64,000 nucleotides of DNA from CAMLJR01 sp964631955 (lineage in GTDB: Bacteria > Pseudomonadota > Gammaproteobacteria > Pseudomonadales > CAMLJR01), in NCBI GenBank assembly GCA_964631955.1, contig CAZWBA010000008.1, forward strand, positions 1 to 64,000, given 5' to 3'. This document shows positions 43,680 through 52,488 of the stretch, piece by piece (positions within the stretch are counted from its first letter, which is position 1; each line of letters opens with the position of its first letter). Below the pieces are notes generated by a model that did not search any database, was not told the origin of the DNA, and saw only the letters and a program-made list of their open reading frames with translations. Position numbers and translations under genes: made by a program.

Positions 43680-45455
43680 TTATTCCTCGCTCTTGCGCAA
43701 GCGAATATTCAATTCGCGCAATTGCGCCGCATCGACCGCGCCCGGTGCATCGGTCATCAGGCATGCGGCAGTCTGTGTTTTCGGGAATGCGATGACGTCG
43801 CGGATCGATTTCGCCGCCGTCATCAGCATGACGAGACGATCGAGTCCGAACGCGAGACCTCCATGCGGAGGCGCACCATACTTCAAGGCGTCGAGCAGGA
43901 AGCCGAATTTTTCTTCCTGCTCTTCTGCACCGATGCCGAGAATGCGGAATATCGCTTCCTGCATATCGCGGCTGTGAATACGAATCGAGCCGCCACCCAA
44001 TTCGGTGCCGTTCAATACCATGTCGTACGCATTGGAAAGCGCCGCCGCCGGATCCTTTTCGACATCTTCGACCGAGCCGAGCGGTGAAGTAAACGGATGG
44101 TGACACGCGCTCAGGCGACCCTCGCTGTCTTCTTCGAACATCGGGAAATCGACAACCCACAACGGCGCCCACGGGTGCGTGTGCAGCTGCAAATCTTCGC
44201 CGAGTTTGACGCGCAATGCACCGAGCGCATCGGCAACGATTTTTTTCCTGTCGGCACCGAAGAAAATAATATCGCCATCGACTGCATTGAGACGTTTCAA
44301 TAAATCGAAGGTGACGCTCTCGCCGAGGAATTTAATGATCGGCGATTGCAGGCCTTCGACGCCTTTGGCAATTTCGTTGACCTTGATCCACGCCAGACCT
44401 TTGGCGCCGTAATTCGAAACGAAGCCGGTGTAATCGTCGATCTGTTTGCGCGTCAGTTTCAAACCGCCGCCCGGCACTTTGAGCGCAGCAACGCGGCCCT
44501 TTTTGTCGTTCGCCGGACCGCTGAATACCTTGAAATCGACCTGCTTCATCAAATCGCAAACACTGACGATTTCGAGCGGAATACGCAGATCGGGTTTATC
44601 CGAACCGAAACGGTCCATCGCCTCCGCATATTTCATGCGCGGAAATGTGCCGAGATCGACACCCAGTACGGTATTGAACAGATCGCGAATCATGCCTTCG
44701 GTGATCTGCATGATGTCTTCAGCGCTCAGGAAGGATGTTTCGATGTCGATCTGCGTGAATTCGGGCTGGCGATCGGCGCGCAAATCTTCGTCGCGAAAAC
44801 ATTTGGCGATTTGATAATAGCGATCGAAGCCGGACACCATCAGCAATTGCTTGAACAATTGCGGCGATTGCGGCAGCGCGAAGAATTTGCCGTTGTGCGT
44901 GCGGCTCGGCACCAGATAATCGCGCGCGCCTTCCGGCGTTGCCCGCGTGAGAATCGGCGTTTCGAGATCGAGGAAACCCTGCGCATCGAGATAGCTGCGC
45001 AGCGTCGAGGTGATGCGCGCGCGCAGCTTCAAACGCTCCTGCATTTCGGGACGACGCAGATCGAGATAGCGGTAACGCAGGCGCACTTCCTCGCCGACCG
45101 AATGATGCTCGTCGAGCGGGAATGGCGGTGTCGCCGCAGCGTTATAAATTTCGAGTTCCTTGCCGAGCACTTCGATGGTGCCGGTCGGCATATTTGCATT
45201 GACGGTATTCGCTGCGCGCGCGCGGACGCGGCCGACAACTTTTATCACGTATTCGCTGCGCACCTGATCGGCGCGCTGAAAATGTTCGCCGACATCGGGA
45301 TCGAACACGACCTGCACGATGCCTTCACGATCGCGCACATCGAGGAAAATAACGCCGCCATGATCGCGACGACGGTCAACCCAACCACAGAGGGTGACGA
45401 CTTGATCGATATGATCGTTGCGAAGCGTTCCGCAATAATGGCTGCGAGTAGTCAA
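43680..45455 (-). CDS. aspS: Aspartyl-tRNA synthetase
   Basis: A 591-residue class II synthetase of the bacterial type. It has an N-terminal OB anticodon domain (GWVDRRRDHGGVIFLDVRD), motif 2 around CFRDEDLRADRQPEFTQID, the bacterial GAD insertion domain (about 290-420), and motif 3 GLAFGLDRLVML near residue 550. Whether it is discriminating or also charges tRNA-Asn cannot be judged here, since gatCAB and asnS are outside the window. It follows fmdB by 81 bases and precedes yebC. Confidence 0.97.
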   Translation of the reverse strand: MTTRSHYCGTLRNDHIDQVVTLCGWVDRRRDHGGVIFLDVRDREGIVQVVFDPDVGEHFQRADQVRSEYVIKVVGRVRARAANTVNANMPTGTIEVLGKELEIYNAAATPPFPLDEHHSVGEEVRLRYRYLDLRRPEMQERLKLRARITSTLRSYLDAQGFLDLETPILTRATPEGARDYLVPSRTHNGKFFALPQSPQLFKQLLMVSGFDRYYQIAKCFRDEDLRADRQPEFTQIDIETSFLSAEDIMQITEGMIRDLFNTVLGVDLGTFPRMKYAEAMDRFGSDKPDLRIPLEIVSVCDLMKQVDFKVFSGPANDKKGRVAALKVPGGGLKLTRKQIDDYTGFVSNYGAKGLAWIKVNEIAKGVEGLQSPIIKFLGESVTFDLLKRLNAVDGDIIFFGADRKKIVADALGALRVKLGEDLQLHTHPWAPLWVVDFPMFEEDSEGRLSACHHPFTSPLGSVEDVEKDPAAALSNAYDMVLNGTELGGGSIRIHSRDMQEAIFRILGIGAEEQEEKFGFLLDALKYGAPPHGGLAFGLDRLVMLMTAAKSIRDVIAFPKTQTAACLMTDAPGAVDAAQLRELNIRLRKSEE

Positions 45456-45536
45456 AATACTTTTCCTTCAATATGAAATGCGATTGGCCGGCTCGGCCAA
45501 TCAGCAAATTAACGTTTTATTACCGCTCAGGTTTAA

Positions 45537-45839
45537 CTACGTGCCCGAACCTGAAGGAGCCGGTGCGGGTGACGCTGCTGCCGGGGCGGGCGCGCTCGCC
45601 GTGCTTCCACCCTCTCCGCCCGACCCGCTGCTTTCGCCCACGACATTCTTTTTGCTGCCCGATTTGAAATCGGTTTCGTACCAGCCGCCACCTTTCAAAC
45701 GAAACCCTGCTGCCGATACCTGTTTGCGCAATGCCGACGCATTGCATTTCGGGCACACCACCAAAGGCTCATCGCTAATTTTCTGCAGTGCCTCCAGCTC
45801 GTGCTGACAGGCCTCACAACGGTATTCATAAATAGGCAT
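45537..45839 (-). CDS. FmdB-family zinc-ribbon protein
   Basis: A 100-residue protein whose first 60 residues are the FmdB zinc ribbon: MPIYEYRCEACQHELEAL and then VCPKCNASALRKQVSAAGF, with two CxxC pairs. The tail is a Gly/Ser/Ala/Pro-rich low-complexity segment. Function is not known, although the gene is nearly always found just before aspS in this class. The ATG at 45839 is set by the conserved MPIYEY start. Confidence 0.9.
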   Translation of the reverse strand: MPIYEYRCEACQHELEALQKISDEPLVVCPKCNASALRKQVSAAGFRLKGGGWYETDFKSGSKKNVVGESSGSGGEGGSTASAPAPAAASPAPAPSGSGT

Positions 45840-46066
45840 ACGATCCAACTCCGAACATCGGCCTCGAAACGAGGCCCCTTGAGCCAAATACTCGATAGGG
45901 AAAGCGCACGCGAGGGCGCGCGATTATACCCGATGCTCCAGGCATCAGTAACCGGGATACGTGGGGGCAGGCGGTGAAATATCAACGAAACAACGCTGGA
46001 TGGAGCCTGCGAAGAAAGAGCAGAAGTGTCGAAGAAAGAAGGTGCGAGAGAGATGTGGGGAGGCAG

Positions 46067-46095
46067 AAAAACACCGGAGCAGGAGCGCTCCGGTG
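46067..46095 (-). terminator. Terminator of the HU-like gene
   Basis: Minus strand CACCGGAGC-GCTCCT-GCTCCGGTG followed by TTTTTC: a perfect 9-base stem with a five-T run, 19 bases after the stop codon. Confidence 0.85.
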
Positions 46096-46113
46096 CCAGA
46101 CAGGGATCGAGAC

Positions 46114-46542
46114 TTACGCCTCGACGAATGCCTTGAGTTTTTTCAGCGGACGCACTTTAACTGCGATGCTGGCCGGCTTGGCTTTGAACGTGGTTTCTTC
46201 GCCGGTAAACGGATTGATACCTTTGCGAGCTTTACGCGCGGGCTTCTTGACGGTGGTGATTTTCAACAGGCCCGGCAGAGTGAATTCGCCGAGGCCTTTT
46301 TTGCCGATACTACGTGCAACGAGCGATTCGAGTTCGTCGAACACCGCGGAGACCTGCTTGCGGTTCAGCTCGGTAGCTTCAGCGATAGCGACCAGAACTT
46401 GGCTTTTCGAGAGTTTGGTGGTGACTGCGGCTGTTGATTTCTTCGGTGCTGCAGCTACTACCTTTTTCTTGGCAGCGGTTTTTTTCGGGGCCGCCTTGGC
46501 AGCAGCTTTTTTCTTTGGAGCAGCTTTTTTAATTGCCATCAT
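46114..46542 (-). CDS. HU-family DNA-binding protein with a lysine-rich N-terminal tail
   Basis: A 142-residue nucleoid protein. Residues 1-42 are a Lys/Ala/Pro tail of AAPKKKAAAKAAPKK type resembling eukaryotic histone H1 tails. Residues 43-142 form an HU/IHF domain: SKSQVLVAIAEATELNRKQVSAVFDELE, the LPGLLKI strand, and the DNA-embracing arm with GINPFTGEE. Ordinary HU is about 90 residues, so the tail is an addition. Tailed HU proteins are known from several bacterial groups and compact DNA. Two adjacent ATGs can start it. A hairpin terminator follows, so it is a single-gene unit. Confidence 0.92.
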   Translation of the reverse strand: MMAIKKAAPKKKAAAKAAPKKTAAKKKVVAAAPKKSTAAVTTKLSKSQVLVAIAEATELNRKQVSAVFDELESLVARSIGKKGLGEFTLPGLLKITTVKKPARKARKGINPFTGEETTFKAKPASIAVKVRPLKKLKAFVEA

Positions 46543-46659
46543 CAGGTTCCTGTCGTGACGAAGAATAAACGGGGTTTGACACTCCTAACGACACTACCGC
46601 GGTGCGCAAAACACTCGTTTTACCGGGGAATTTGCACATCGCTGCAAATGTCTGTGCAC

Positions 46660-46688
46660 GGTATAGACGAATTGAATCTGCAATACAA
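46660..46688 (-). promoter_or_regulatory. Possible promoter of the HU-like gene
   Basis: Minus strand: -35 TTGTAT (46683-46688), 17-base spacer, -10 TATACC (46660-46665). It would give a leader of about 110 bases. The same -35 hexamer TTGTAT is seen at the tRNA-Lys promoter. A TTTGCA…TGCAAA inverted repeat (46631-46648) lies in the leader. Confidence 0.4.
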
Positions 46689-46827
46689 GCACTTTTTGGG
46701 TTTTGGATTGAAAAAATGGCGGTTTTTCAGTGTTTTTTGACTTGCGGTGTGGAAAGAGGCTTCTTTTCACGTGCGGTTTCATCGTGCCGCATCGAATCAC
46801 AGGGCCGAAATGCATTTTCCTTTCAGG

Positions 46828-48036
46828 TTAAAAAACAGCGGAAATCTGCTCGACTACGTACTTCTCGACCACGTACTTCGCGATCGGCAACGAGGATGTC
46901 GCCGCCGGCGATGGCGCATTGCATACATGCAGAGCGCGCTCGCTACGAACAAAAATAAAATCATTCAACAATCGCCCCGCGCTATCGATCGCCTGCGCGC
47001 GAATTCCAGGGGGATGCGCGACGAAATCCCCCAACGTCAACTGCGGACAATATTTCTGCGCTTCATGTAAATAGGCGACAGGTGAAAGACTATTGCGAAT
47101 CTCGCGCAGACCCTGCGCCCAATATTGTGGCAACAAACGCCAGAAACCCGGGAAGCTCGCCATCTCGCAGAGATCGCGGAAATCGAATTGCGTATTCCGG
47201 TACGCTTCACGCCCCGGCGCCAGTATTGCATTCGGCCCGATAGTGATTCCGCCGTCGATCATGCGGGTGAGATGAATACCGAGAAACGGCAGCGCCGGAT
47301 CTGGCACCGGATAAATATGGTGCGATATCGCAACCGGAGACGCCGGCTTCAGTCGAAAATATTCACCGCGAAACGGAAGGATGCGAAAATCCGCGCGCAA
47401 TCCCTGCATGCTCACCAGCCGATCGGCCATCACCCCCGCACACACAATCAGATACTGCGCGTGAAATTCTCCCGCCGTGGCCGAAACCGTTATTTCAGCC
47501 GGCTTTTCCTGCAGCGCGAGCACTTCCGCATCGAACCGCATTTCACCGCCAGCAGCGACGAACAAATCGAGCAGCTTCTGGCAAATCGCCGCGTAATCGG
47601 TCATTCCAGTCGTGCGAATACGCAATGCACCCAGACCCGAAATCATCGGCTCGATTCCACTCAGCTGCTCCGCATTCAACGCTTCGCATGCGATTCCATT
47701 CTGCGCGCAGCGCATTTCAAGTTCGCACAAACGCTCGTGCTCCAGCTTATTCGTCGCTACCAGCAATTTTCCGCAGCGTTCGGCCGGCAGATCATGCTCG
47801 CGGCAAAACGCATACGTAGCCGCTGCGCCGGCTTTGCAGAATCGAGCTTTTAAACTGCCGGGGGCGTAGTAAACGCCGGCATGCACAACACCGCTGTTGT
47901 GCCCTGTCTGATGTGCAGCGCAGTGCGATTCCTTTTCGAGAAGAAGAACGGAGCGATCGGGATAGGTTTGCTGCAACTGCCGCGCTGTCGCCGCTCCGAC
48001 GATACCGCCGCCGATGACGATAAAATCGTAACGCAT
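46828..48036 (-). CDS. lhgO: L-2-hydroxyglutarate dehydrogenase/oxidase LhgO
   Basis: A 402-residue FAD enzyme that oxidises L-2-hydroxyglutarate to 2-oxoglutarate, feeding electrons to the membrane quinone pool in E. coli. The dinucleotide-binding motif VIGGGIVGAATARQL is at residues 7-21, and the family marks HNSGVVHAGVYYAPGSLKA and RGEYFRL follow, with GPNAILAPGREAY in the C-terminal part. The extreme C-terminus contains a duplicated KYVVE/KYVVE encoded by a 15-base tandem repeat (46849-46878). It begins 6 bases after the HIT gene, so the two form an operon. csiD is not present. Confidence 0.92.
   Translation of the reverse strand: MRYDFIVIGGGIVGAATARQLQQTYPDRSVLLLEKESHCAAHQTGHNSGVVHAGVYYAPGSLKARFCKAGAAATYAFCREHDLPAERCGKLLVATNKLEHERLCELEMRCAQNGIACEALNAEQLSGIEPMISGLGALRIRTTGMTDYAAICQKLLDLFVAAGGEMRFDAEVLALQEKPAEITVSATAGEFHAQYLIVCAGVMADRLVSMQGLRADFRILPFRGEYFRLKPASPVAISHHIYPVPDPALPFLGIHLTRMIDGGITIGPNAILAPGREAYRNTQFDFRDLCEMASFPGFWRLLPQYWAQGLREIRNSLSPVAYLHEAQKYCPQLTLGDFVAHPPGIRAQAIDSAGRLLNDFIFVRSERALHVCNAPSPAATSSLPIAKYVVEKYVVEQISAVF
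46849..46878. repeat. 15-base tandem repeat in the lhgO 3' end
   Basis: CTCGACTACGTACTT (46849-46863) followed by CTCGACCACGTACTT (46864-46878), differing at one base. It duplicates the pentapeptide KYVVE in frame near the C-terminus. Confidence 0.7.
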
Positions 48037-48042
48037 GCGATG

Positions 48043-48471
48043 TTAATCAGCCGCAGGATGAAGGCCGGCCGGAGCCAGCAGCTTTTCGAATTCGACCACG
48101 CGGCTGCGTAATGCATCTTCCTTATAGGGACGGGCAGTCACCGCGCCCCACACCGGTTTCGGCCACGCCGGATCGTCGCGATAGCGCGCGATGATGTGCA
48201 CATGCAACTGCGGCACGATATTGCCGAGCGCGGCAACGTTCATTTTGTCGGCGCGAAAATGCCCCGCCAGCACTGAACTGACTTGCGCAATTTCATCGAG
48301 CAGCTGCTGCTGATCGAGTCGCGACAATTCGAACAGCTCGACAGCTTCCTCGCGCCGCGGCACCAGCACCAGCCACGGATAGTTTGCATCGTTCATCAGC
48401 AGCACGCGGCAAAGCGGCAAATCGCCGAGCGTGATGCAGTCTTTTGCCAATTGCGTATGCAACGTAAACAT
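48043..48471 (-). CDS. HIT-family nucleotide hydrolase
   Basis: A 142-residue HIT-domain protein with the catalytic-type motif PQLHVHII (His90, His92). The third His of the HxHxH triad is replaced by Ile, as is usual for this subgroup. Early segments LCRVLLMNDANYPWLVLVPRR match the family. Such proteins hydrolyse dinucleoside polyphosphates or nucleoside phosphoramidates; the substrate is not known here. I take the ATG at 48471; a GTG 6 bases earlier is in frame. It is divergent from proS. Confidence 0.85.
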   Translation of the reverse strand: MFTLHTQLAKDCITLGDLPLCRVLLMNDANYPWLVLVPRREEAVELFELSRLDQQQLLDEIAQVSSVLAGHFRADKMNVAALGNIVPQLHVHIIARYRDDPAWPKPVWGAVTARPYKEDALRSRVVEFEKLLAPAGLHPAAD

Positions 48472-48544
48472 GGGCACCTTTCTCCGTGGCGCAATTCAAT
48501 CGTAAAATGCGCGCTCATTTCGATTATTGGAATCCACAACCGCC

Positions 48545-50272
48545 ATGCGCGCAAGTCAATTTCTGCTCTCCACGCTCAAAGAAACGCCCGCCGACGCCGA
48601 GGTAATCAGTCATAAACTGATGCTGCGCGCGGGTCTTATCCGCCGTCTCGCGTCGGGCTTATACACGTGGTTGCCGCTCGGCTTGCGCGTATTGCGTCGC
48701 GTCGAAACCATCGTGCGTGAGGAAATGGACAGATCCGGCGCGCAGGAGGTACTGATGCCCGTGGTGCAGCCGGCCGAATTATGGGAAGAGTCGGGACGGT
48801 GGGTGCAATACGGCCCCGAACTCGCGCGCCTGAGCGATCGACACGACCGCCCCTTCTGTCTCGGCCCCACGCACGAAGAAGTCATCACCGATCTGATTCG
48901 CAACGAAATCAAAAGCTACAAGCAGTTGCCCGCAAATTTTTATCAGATTCAAACCAAATTTCGCGACGAAGTGCGCCCGCGTTTCGGTGTGATGCGCGCG
49001 CGTGAGTTCGTGATGAAGGATGCGTATTCGTTCCACAACGATCAGGCTTCGCTGCAGGAAACTTACGATGTCATGCATCGTACCTACTGCAATATCTTTA
49101 CGCGTCTGGGTTTGAATTTCCGTCCCGTGCTCGCCGATACGGGTTCGATCGGCGGCACCGGTTCGCATGAATTTCACGTACTGGCCAATTCGGGCGAAGA
49201 CGATATCGCGTTTTCCAACAGCAGCGATTATGCCGCGAATGTGGAAATGGCCGAGGCGATGGCGCCAGGCGGAACCCGCCCTGCAGCAACGCAGGCGATG
49301 CGGAAAGTGGCAACGCCAAATACGCACACAATCGAAGAAGTCAGTGCGTATTTGAAAGTCGATGCAAAACAGACGGTGAAAACGCTCGTTGTCGTCGGCG
49401 CCGAAGAAGAAGGCAAACCGACACCGCTCGTCGCGCTCGTGTTGCGTGGCGATCACACCCTCAACGAAATCAAGGCCGAGAAAATTCCAGGCGTCGGCAA
49501 ACCGCTGCAATTCGCGAGCGATGCACAGATCGAACAAGTCATCGGTTGCAAGCCCGGCTCGATCGGGCCGGTCGGTTTAAAAATCGAAATCATCGTCGAT
49601 CGCGCGGCTGCGTATCTCGCCGATTTCGTCAGCGGCGCCAATGACGACGGTCATCATCTGACGGGCGTAAACTGGGATCGCGATGTGGCGCCCGGGCACG
49701 TCGCCGATATTCGCAACGTCGTCGAAGGCGATCCGAGTCCTGACGGTCGGGGCACGCTGCAGATCAAACGCGGCATCGAAGTCGGCCATATTTTCCAGCT
49801 CGGCACGAAATACTCGGCCGCGCTCAAGGCGACGGTATTAAATGAGGAGGGTCGTGATCAGGTGATGATCATGGGCTGTTATGGCATCGGCGTGAGCCGC
49901 GTGGTCGCTGCAGCCATCGAACAGAATCACGACGACAACGGCATTATCTGGCCCGATGCGATCGCGCCGTTCCAGATCGCCATCGTACCGCTCAACGCAC
50001 AAAAATCCGAAAACGTTCGCACACAATCTGAACAGCTTTACAGCCGCCTGCAGAGCATGGGCTATGCTGTGTTACTGGACGACCGCAACGAGCGCCCCGG
50101 TGTAAAGTTCGCAGATATCGATCTGATCGGTATTCCGCACCGCTTCGTGATCGGCGATCGCAGTCTCGCGGAAGGCAGGATCGAGTACAAAAACCGGCGC
50201 GAACCGGAAGCGCGCGAAATTGTGTTAAGCGATATCGATGCGTTTCTACAACAAAATATTTCGCTTCGCTAA
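48545..50272 (+). CDS. proS: Prolyl-tRNA synthetase
   Basis: A 575-residue class II enzyme of the bacterial type. It starts with MRASQFLLSTLKETPADAEV, has motif 2 near QIQTKFRDEVRPRFGVMRAREFVMKDAYSFH (split segments), an inserted editing domain (about residues 225-390, which clears mischarged alanine in homologues), motif 3 GCYGIGVSRVVAA, and the C-terminal anticodon domain. The ATG at 48545 is set by the conserved start; the ribosome-binding site is weak. Upstream lies a 73-base divergent promoter region shared with the HIT gene. Confidence 0.96.
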   Translation: MRASQFLLSTLKETPADAEVISHKLMLRAGLIRRLASGLYTWLPLGLRVLRRVETIVREEMDRSGAQEVLMPVVQPAELWEESGRWVQYGPELARLSDRHDRPFCLGPTHEEVITDLIRNEIKSYKQLPANFYQIQTKFRDEVRPRFGVMRAREFVMKDAYSFHNDQASLQETYDVMHRTYCNIFTRLGLNFRPVLADTGSIGGTGSHEFHVLANSGEDDIAFSNSSDYAANVEMAEAMAPGGTRPAATQAMRKVATPNTHTIEEVSAYLKVDAKQTVKTLVVVGAEEEGKPTPLVALVLRGDHTLNEIKAEKIPGVGKPLQFASDAQIEQVIGCKPGSIGPVGLKIEIIVDRAAAYLADFVSGANDDGHHLTGVNWDRDVAPGHVADIRNVVEGDPSPDGRGTLQIKRGIEVGHIFQLGTKYSAALKATVLNEEGRDQVMIMGCYGIGVSRVVAAAIEQNHDDNGIIWPDAIAPFQIAIVPLNAQKSENVRTQSEQLYSRLQSMGYAVLLDDRNERPGVKFADIDLIGIPHRFVIGDRSLAEGRIEYKNRREPEAREIVLSDIDAFLQQNISLR

Positions 50273-50918
50273 TGCTCTGCATTGGCGCCAATTGTCTCCC
50301 CTTTTAATTAAAGGGGGGAATAACTCCCAGCATTGTTTCGCAGCCTGTGCACTTGCCCTAACACTTTCTCTTAGCTCCACGCATGCTAACGCCGCCGGCA
50401 TGCCGCGCGACGAACAAGAACGCGCGGAAATGCGCGACTTCTTGAAGAATGCCATCAGGAAATCCGATAGCTTTGCCGATCGTTTCGATGCCGAGGTGTG
50501 GCTGCTCGATATGTCGACGCGGCTCGCCAAATTCATGCCCGATCCCGAAGAGCGTTTGGAATTATTGCGTGCCGTGCATCGCGAAGCGCGCCGCGCGGAA
50601 TTAAAGCCTGATCTCGTGCTGGCATTGATTCAAGTGGAAAGCCGCTTCGATCGCTATGCAGTTTCGCGTGCGGGCGCGCAGGGGCTCATGCAGGTGATGC
50701 CATTCTGGAAGCGTGATATCGGTCACCCCGACGATAACCTCACCAATCCCGACACCAATCTGTGGTATGGCTGTCAGATCCTGAAATTCTACATGCGCAA
50801 GGAAAATGGCAACTGGATGCAGGCGCTCGCGCGCTACAACGGCAGCTACGGAAAATTATGGTATCCGGCGAAGGTGATGGATGCGTGGCGCGATCGCTGG
50901 TATGCGGGCGATTTATAG
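50238..50918 (+). CDS. Lytic transglycosylase (SLT domain)
   Basis: A 226-residue peptidoglycan lytic transglycosylase. The SLT domain includes ALIQVESRFDRYAVSRAGAQGLMQVMP with catalytic Glu134 and later NLWYGCQILKFYMRKENGNWMQALARYNG. A signal-peptide-like core (CALALTLSLSSTHANA) is preceded by about 35 residues that include an in-frame palindromic repeat (SPLLIKGGNN). The start at ATG 50238 overlaps the proS end and gives an unusually long N-region; a TTG at 50292 inside the repeat is the alternative. The repeat probably inserted near the original start. It trims septal or side-wall murein by family inference. Confidence 0.87.
   Translation: MRFYNKIFRFANALHWRQLSPLLIKGGNNSQHCFAACALALTLSLSSTHANAAGMPRDEQERAEMRDFLKNAIRKSDSFADRFDAEVWLLDMSTRLAKFMPDPEERLELLRAVHREARRAELKPDLVLALIQVESRFDRYAVSRAGAQGLMQVMPFWKRDIGHPDDNLTNPDTNLWYGCQILKFYMRKENGNWMQALARYNGSYGKLWYPAKVMDAWRDRWYAGDL
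50296..50320. repeat. Palindrome of the CTCCCTTT family near the proS/transglycosylase junction
   Basis: CCCCTTT-TAATT-AAAGGGG, flanked by CT and GGAA. It is the third member of the family seen at 2373-2392 and 6626-6645. It lies just past the proS stop and is read in frame by the transglycosylase gene. Confidence 0.65.
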
Positions 50919-50961
50919 AGAGCTTTTCGTTACAGCAATCCCTTGTGCAAACCGCCGGGGT

Positions 50962-51327
50962 TTAGAGCAACCCAAAGTCGCGCAGGGTATTTTGTAATTT
51001 ATCCTTGTCGACCGGCTTGCGGATAAAATCGAGCGCGCCAAGCTTGAGTACGCGGTCGCGCGCATCCGGCTGGATATCCGCTGAAATCACGATGACGACG
51101 GATTTCAATCCTTCCGCCTTCACCTGTTCCAGCACCTGATAGCCATCCATTTCCGGCATGGTGAGATCGAGAAATACCATCTCGCCCTTGCCGGCGCGAA
51201 TGGCCTCCAGACCCTGCACACCATTTTCGGCGAATGTCACCTCGACATCCCAGCCTTCCGGCAGCGCGCGCATTACCTGCTTACGCGCCATATTGGAGTC
51301 ATCGCAAATCAGCAGCGGAATCGACAT
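50962..51327 (-). CDS. Stand-alone CheY-like receiver
   Basis: A 121-residue single receiver domain with no output domain. Acidic residues are CDDSN near 8-11, the phosphoacceptor is the Asp of MVFLDLTMPEMDGYQ (near residue 54), with Ser/Thr in VISADI and Lys in FIRKPVDKDK. It looks like a chemotaxis or stress CheY-type protein. A partner kinase or CheC-type phosphatase is not in the window. The neighbour is a cyclic-nucleotide-binding protein on the same strand about 180 bases upstream, which also lacks an output domain. Confidence 0.88.
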   Translation of the reverse strand: MSIPLLICDDSNMARKQVMRALPEGWDVEVTFAENGVQGLEAIRAGKGEMVFLDLTMPEMDGYQVLEQVKAEGLKSVVIVISADIQPDARDRVLKLGALDFIRKPVDKDKLQNTLRDFGLL

Positions 51328-51508
51328 CGGTAAAAAACGCTCAGTCCCGTTATCTCCAAACCCTGACTATTCAGCTCGGGTTATCGGCAAAACTGAAATC
51401 AGTATAGATGGCGACGGCAAGTTTGCCTCTTTCACACCGGCGCGCCGCATGCACATCGACGATGTCTGCTGGCTTCAGCGCAGGTTGTGCAGGTCAGATA
51501 GGCAAGTG

Positions 51509-52180
51509 TCAGGAAGTCGCGACGGCGTCCGCGACGAACAATTCGCCCGAGGTTCCATTATCGCGGTTCCAGCGCTCGAGAATTCCCGCCAGATACTGGG
51601 CCTGACCATGCAGCGCATGCAGCTCGTCAATGCTGTCACGCTGACCCGAAAATACGGGCAGTTTCCTCAGCTCGGTCACAAGCGGGTGCTCGGGCTGATC
51701 CATGCGCAGCACTTCGAGTCGCCAGCGAATGCTGTGCACGACCGTGCGATAAAACAGTAACTTCGTCGACAGCTTGATCTGCGCGAAATTATCGATGTCG
51801 CCGAATGCCTTGAAGTCGCAGGCGAACAACAATGCGCTGCGATCATCCGAGGCGGCGACCGTGGCCTTGCGCTGGTGATCGCACAGTTGTGCGAGGTCGC
51901 CGAATAACTCACCGGGCGTAATGGAATTGATCGCCTGCGCGGGATCGACCTGATCGCGATACACGATCAATTTGCCCTTGATGAGAAAATACAGCCAGGT
52001 GCCTTTCTGGCCACGACGCATGATGGTTTCGCCGGGGGCCAGCTCCACCAGACAGGAATAGGTCAACAGCAACTGCAGCTGCGCTTCGTCGCGCAGACGC
52101 AGCTCCTTGAAGAACGGAATACGCGTCAGCAGCAAGGTGAGTTCGCTGTTGGGGACCTGTCGGATTTCTTTGATATTCAT
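51509..52180 (-). CDS. Cyclic-nucleotide-binding-domain protein without DNA-binding domain
   Basis: A 223-residue cytoplasmic protein. Residues about 20-130 fold as a cNMP-binding (Crp-type) beta-roll: the conserved PGETIMRRGQKGTWLYFLIKGKL segment and SITPGELFGDLAQL. The phosphate-binding cassette is only partly conserved (AQLCDHQRKATVAA). After the beta-roll comes a helical region of about 90 residues with no helix-turn-helix and no transporter domain. It may sense a nucleotide and bind another protein. The start ATG has no strong ribosome-binding site. Confidence 0.8.
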   Translation of the reverse strand: MNIKEIRQVPNSELTLLLTRIPFFKELRLRDEAQLQLLLTYSCLVELAPGETIMRRGQKGTWLYFLIKGKLIVYRDQVDPAQAINSITPGELFGDLAQLCDHQRKATVAASDDRSALLFACDFKAFGDIDNFAQIKLSTKLLFYRTVVHSIRWRLEVLRMDQPEHPLVTELRKLPVFSGQRDSIDELHALHGQAQYLAGILERWNRDNGTSGELFVADAVATS

Positions 52181-52488
52181 CGCTTACTTCTTAGAGCGCG
52201 CCGCGCCTGCTTCTCAGGTTCATTGCTAAAAAGCGCAAAGCACTGATTGGATGAGGCAGCGATATTCATCGCCGCTTCTGCAAATGTAGACGCAATTCAC
52301 GCGAATCGGAACCCGCTTTTACGGATTCACATCACAGACCGCAAATTCGCTGAATGAATAATCATGGTCTATCTTTATCGCCCATAAGTTCAACGGGATG
52401 CATCGCTTCGAGCCATGCGATGCAGTGTGATTTTCGGCTGTAATAACAAGGCCAGCAGCCGAGCTTGTCAGGGTGGAATGTGTCTATC
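52181..52488. other. Intergenic region between divergent cNMP and TonB-domain genes
   Basis: 308 bases without a convincing gene or RNA. It separates two divergent genes, so it should hold both promoters. I could not identify -35/-10 pairs or operator symmetry with confidence. GGGTGGA (52471-52477) is the probable ribosome-binding site of the downstream gene. Confidence 0.5.
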
